From positions 1 to 64,000 of the forward strand of contig JAKQEA010000078.1 in assembly GCA_029558715.1 (NCBI GenBank): a stretch of 64,000 nucleotides of DNA, written 5' to 3'. Both the position numbers and the translations under genes were made by a program. The DNA comes from Bacteroidota bacterium (lineage in GTDB: Bacteria > Bacteroidota > Bacteroidia > Chitinophagales > Chitinophagaceae). Shown here in pieces: positions 63,544 through 64,000 of the stretch. Each line of letters starts with the position of its first letter. Within the stretch, counting starts at the first letter, position 1. The notes beneath the pieces were generated by a model that was not told where the DNA came from, ran no database searches, and saw nothing but the letters and a program-made list of their open reading frames with translations.

Positions 63544-64000
63544 TTACCTAATTAACGTTATATCACCCTTTTTAGTTGTTTTTACTCCGTCAAAGAATTC
63601 CACAGTAAGTGTATAGGCGTATACATCCATCGGCTGCACCACTCCTTTTACCTTCCCATCCCAGCCTGTATTACGGTCATTTGTTTCAAATACTTTCTGA
63701 CCCCACCGGTTCCAGATAATGAACTGCATTTTAGCGATTCCAAAGCCTTTTACCATTACAACACTATTAATATCACCGCTCAAAGGAGTAAATGCGTTGG
63801 GCACATCAACCAATGGTATTATCTCTGCTCTTACTTCCCTGCAAATAGTTCGGGGACATCCGATTGCATTGTAGGCCGTAAGACAGGCATTGAAAGTACC
63901 TGTAGCATTATACTGATGCTGTACCGGTGCCCTTGAAGTAGTAAGCAGGGTATCCCCGTCCCCAAAATCCCATTTAAAGCTCACTGCATCTGGTGACGAG
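63544..64000 (-). CDS. PKD / gliding-type C-terminal-domain protein, 3' part
   Basis: The gene runs off the right edge; about 152 codons are visible. They hold the end of a PKD repeat (FKWDFGDGDTLL; YNATGTFNACLTAYNAIGC) and the type B T9SS sorting domain (DVPNAFTPLSGDINSVVMVK; MQFIIWNRWGQKVFETND; DVYAYTLTVEFFDG). It is a second large surface protein paired with a PorP/SprF gene. The GTG at 63984 is internal, not the start, because the frame stays open to the window edge. Confidence 0.92.
   Translation of the reverse strand, partial: SSPDAVSFKWDFGDGDTLLTTSRAPVQHQYNATGTFNACLTAYNAIGCPRTICREVRAEIIPLVDVPNAFTPLSGDINSVVMVKGFGIAKMQFIIWNRWGQKVFETNDRNTGWDGKVKGVVQPMDVYAYTLTVEFFDGVKTTKKGDITLIR

Noticed and set aside
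63544-63984. GTG at 63984 as the start of a small separate gene
   Set aside because: The frame is open beyond it to the window edge and begins inside a PKD repeat, so this is an internal codon of a longer gene.
1-64000. CRISPR arrays, tRNA/rRNA genes, transposases, phage genes
   Set aside because: I looked in the intergenic gaps for regularly spaced repeats, cloverleaf-type ends and integrase or transposase motifs and saw none. Short tRNAs could still be missed by eye.

Overview
The window comes from the chromosome of a member of the Bacteroidota, most likely Chitinophagaceae or a close relative. The basis is the type IX secretion (T9SS) sorting domains, two PorP/SprF genes paired with PKD/gliding-type C-terminal-domain proteins, candidate promoters of the TTG-N19/20-TAnnTTTG type (best one ahead of grpE), weak Shine-Dalgarno signals, and the overall gene content. 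I cannot name genus or species. No rRNA, tRNA, CRISPR array, transposase or prophage gene was recognised.

Region by region. 1-141: tail of a cytochrome-c-like gene. 174-11092: a peptide export locus. It holds a HlyD-type adaptor, a C39-peptidase ABC exporter, a TlpA-like thioredoxin, two small double-glycine-leader peptides each with six cysteines, a VKOR-thioredoxin disulfide oxidase with a C39-like N-terminus that lacks the catalytic residues, an XRE regulator, and a large MG2-type surface protein. A perfect 17-bp palindrome occurs twice, ahead of the oxidase gene and ahead of the MG2 gene, and an XRE copy (one intact, one broken) follows it each time inside a ~390-bp direct repeat. 11063-17668: DUF1501/DUF1800 pair, thiolase, pyrD, terC. 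17744-26251: an apparent operon of four secreted proteins, including a lipase with a ricin-like domain, preceded by a LuxR-type two-component system and a candidate activator-type promoter. 26298-29077: rsmE, a DUF2846-like gene, dnaB. 29535-34856: plus-strand accessory stretch with an unknown protein, a crystallin-domain protein, a PLD-family protein and a collapsed type I restriction locus. 34969-43819: T9SS protein, recN (with a palindromic in-frame insertion), zinc-ribbon coiled-coil protein, Nif3 protein, DinB protein and a second MG2-type protein. 43978-49957: lipoprotein, 15-repeat PKD protein and its PorP/SprF partner. 50022-61283: mostly housekeeping genes (aquaporin, peroxiredoxin, rRNA methyltransferase, grpE-dnaJ, VWA protein, hpt, glucosaminidase, O-methyltransferase, Na+/solute symporter, LOG). 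61289-64000: two small membrane or secreted proteins, then a second PorP/SprF gene and a PKD/gliding-C-terminal gene that runs off the right edge.

The most interesting system is the peptide locus at 174-10602. The two peptides have near-identical leaders ending in Gly-Gly, which is what a C39 peptidase-transporter cleaves, but no lanthipeptide or radical-SAM modifying enzyme is present. Their cores are cysteine-rich, and one has the C-C-CC-C-C framework of inhibitor-cystine-knot miniproteins. A dedicated VKOR-DsbA-like oxidase with a C39-like (possibly leader-binding) domain sits in the same locus. I infer a pathway in which GG-leader peptides are recognised, exported, trimmed and disulfide-folded as secreted miniproteins. 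The sequence supports the parts list; the mechanism and biological activity are inference.
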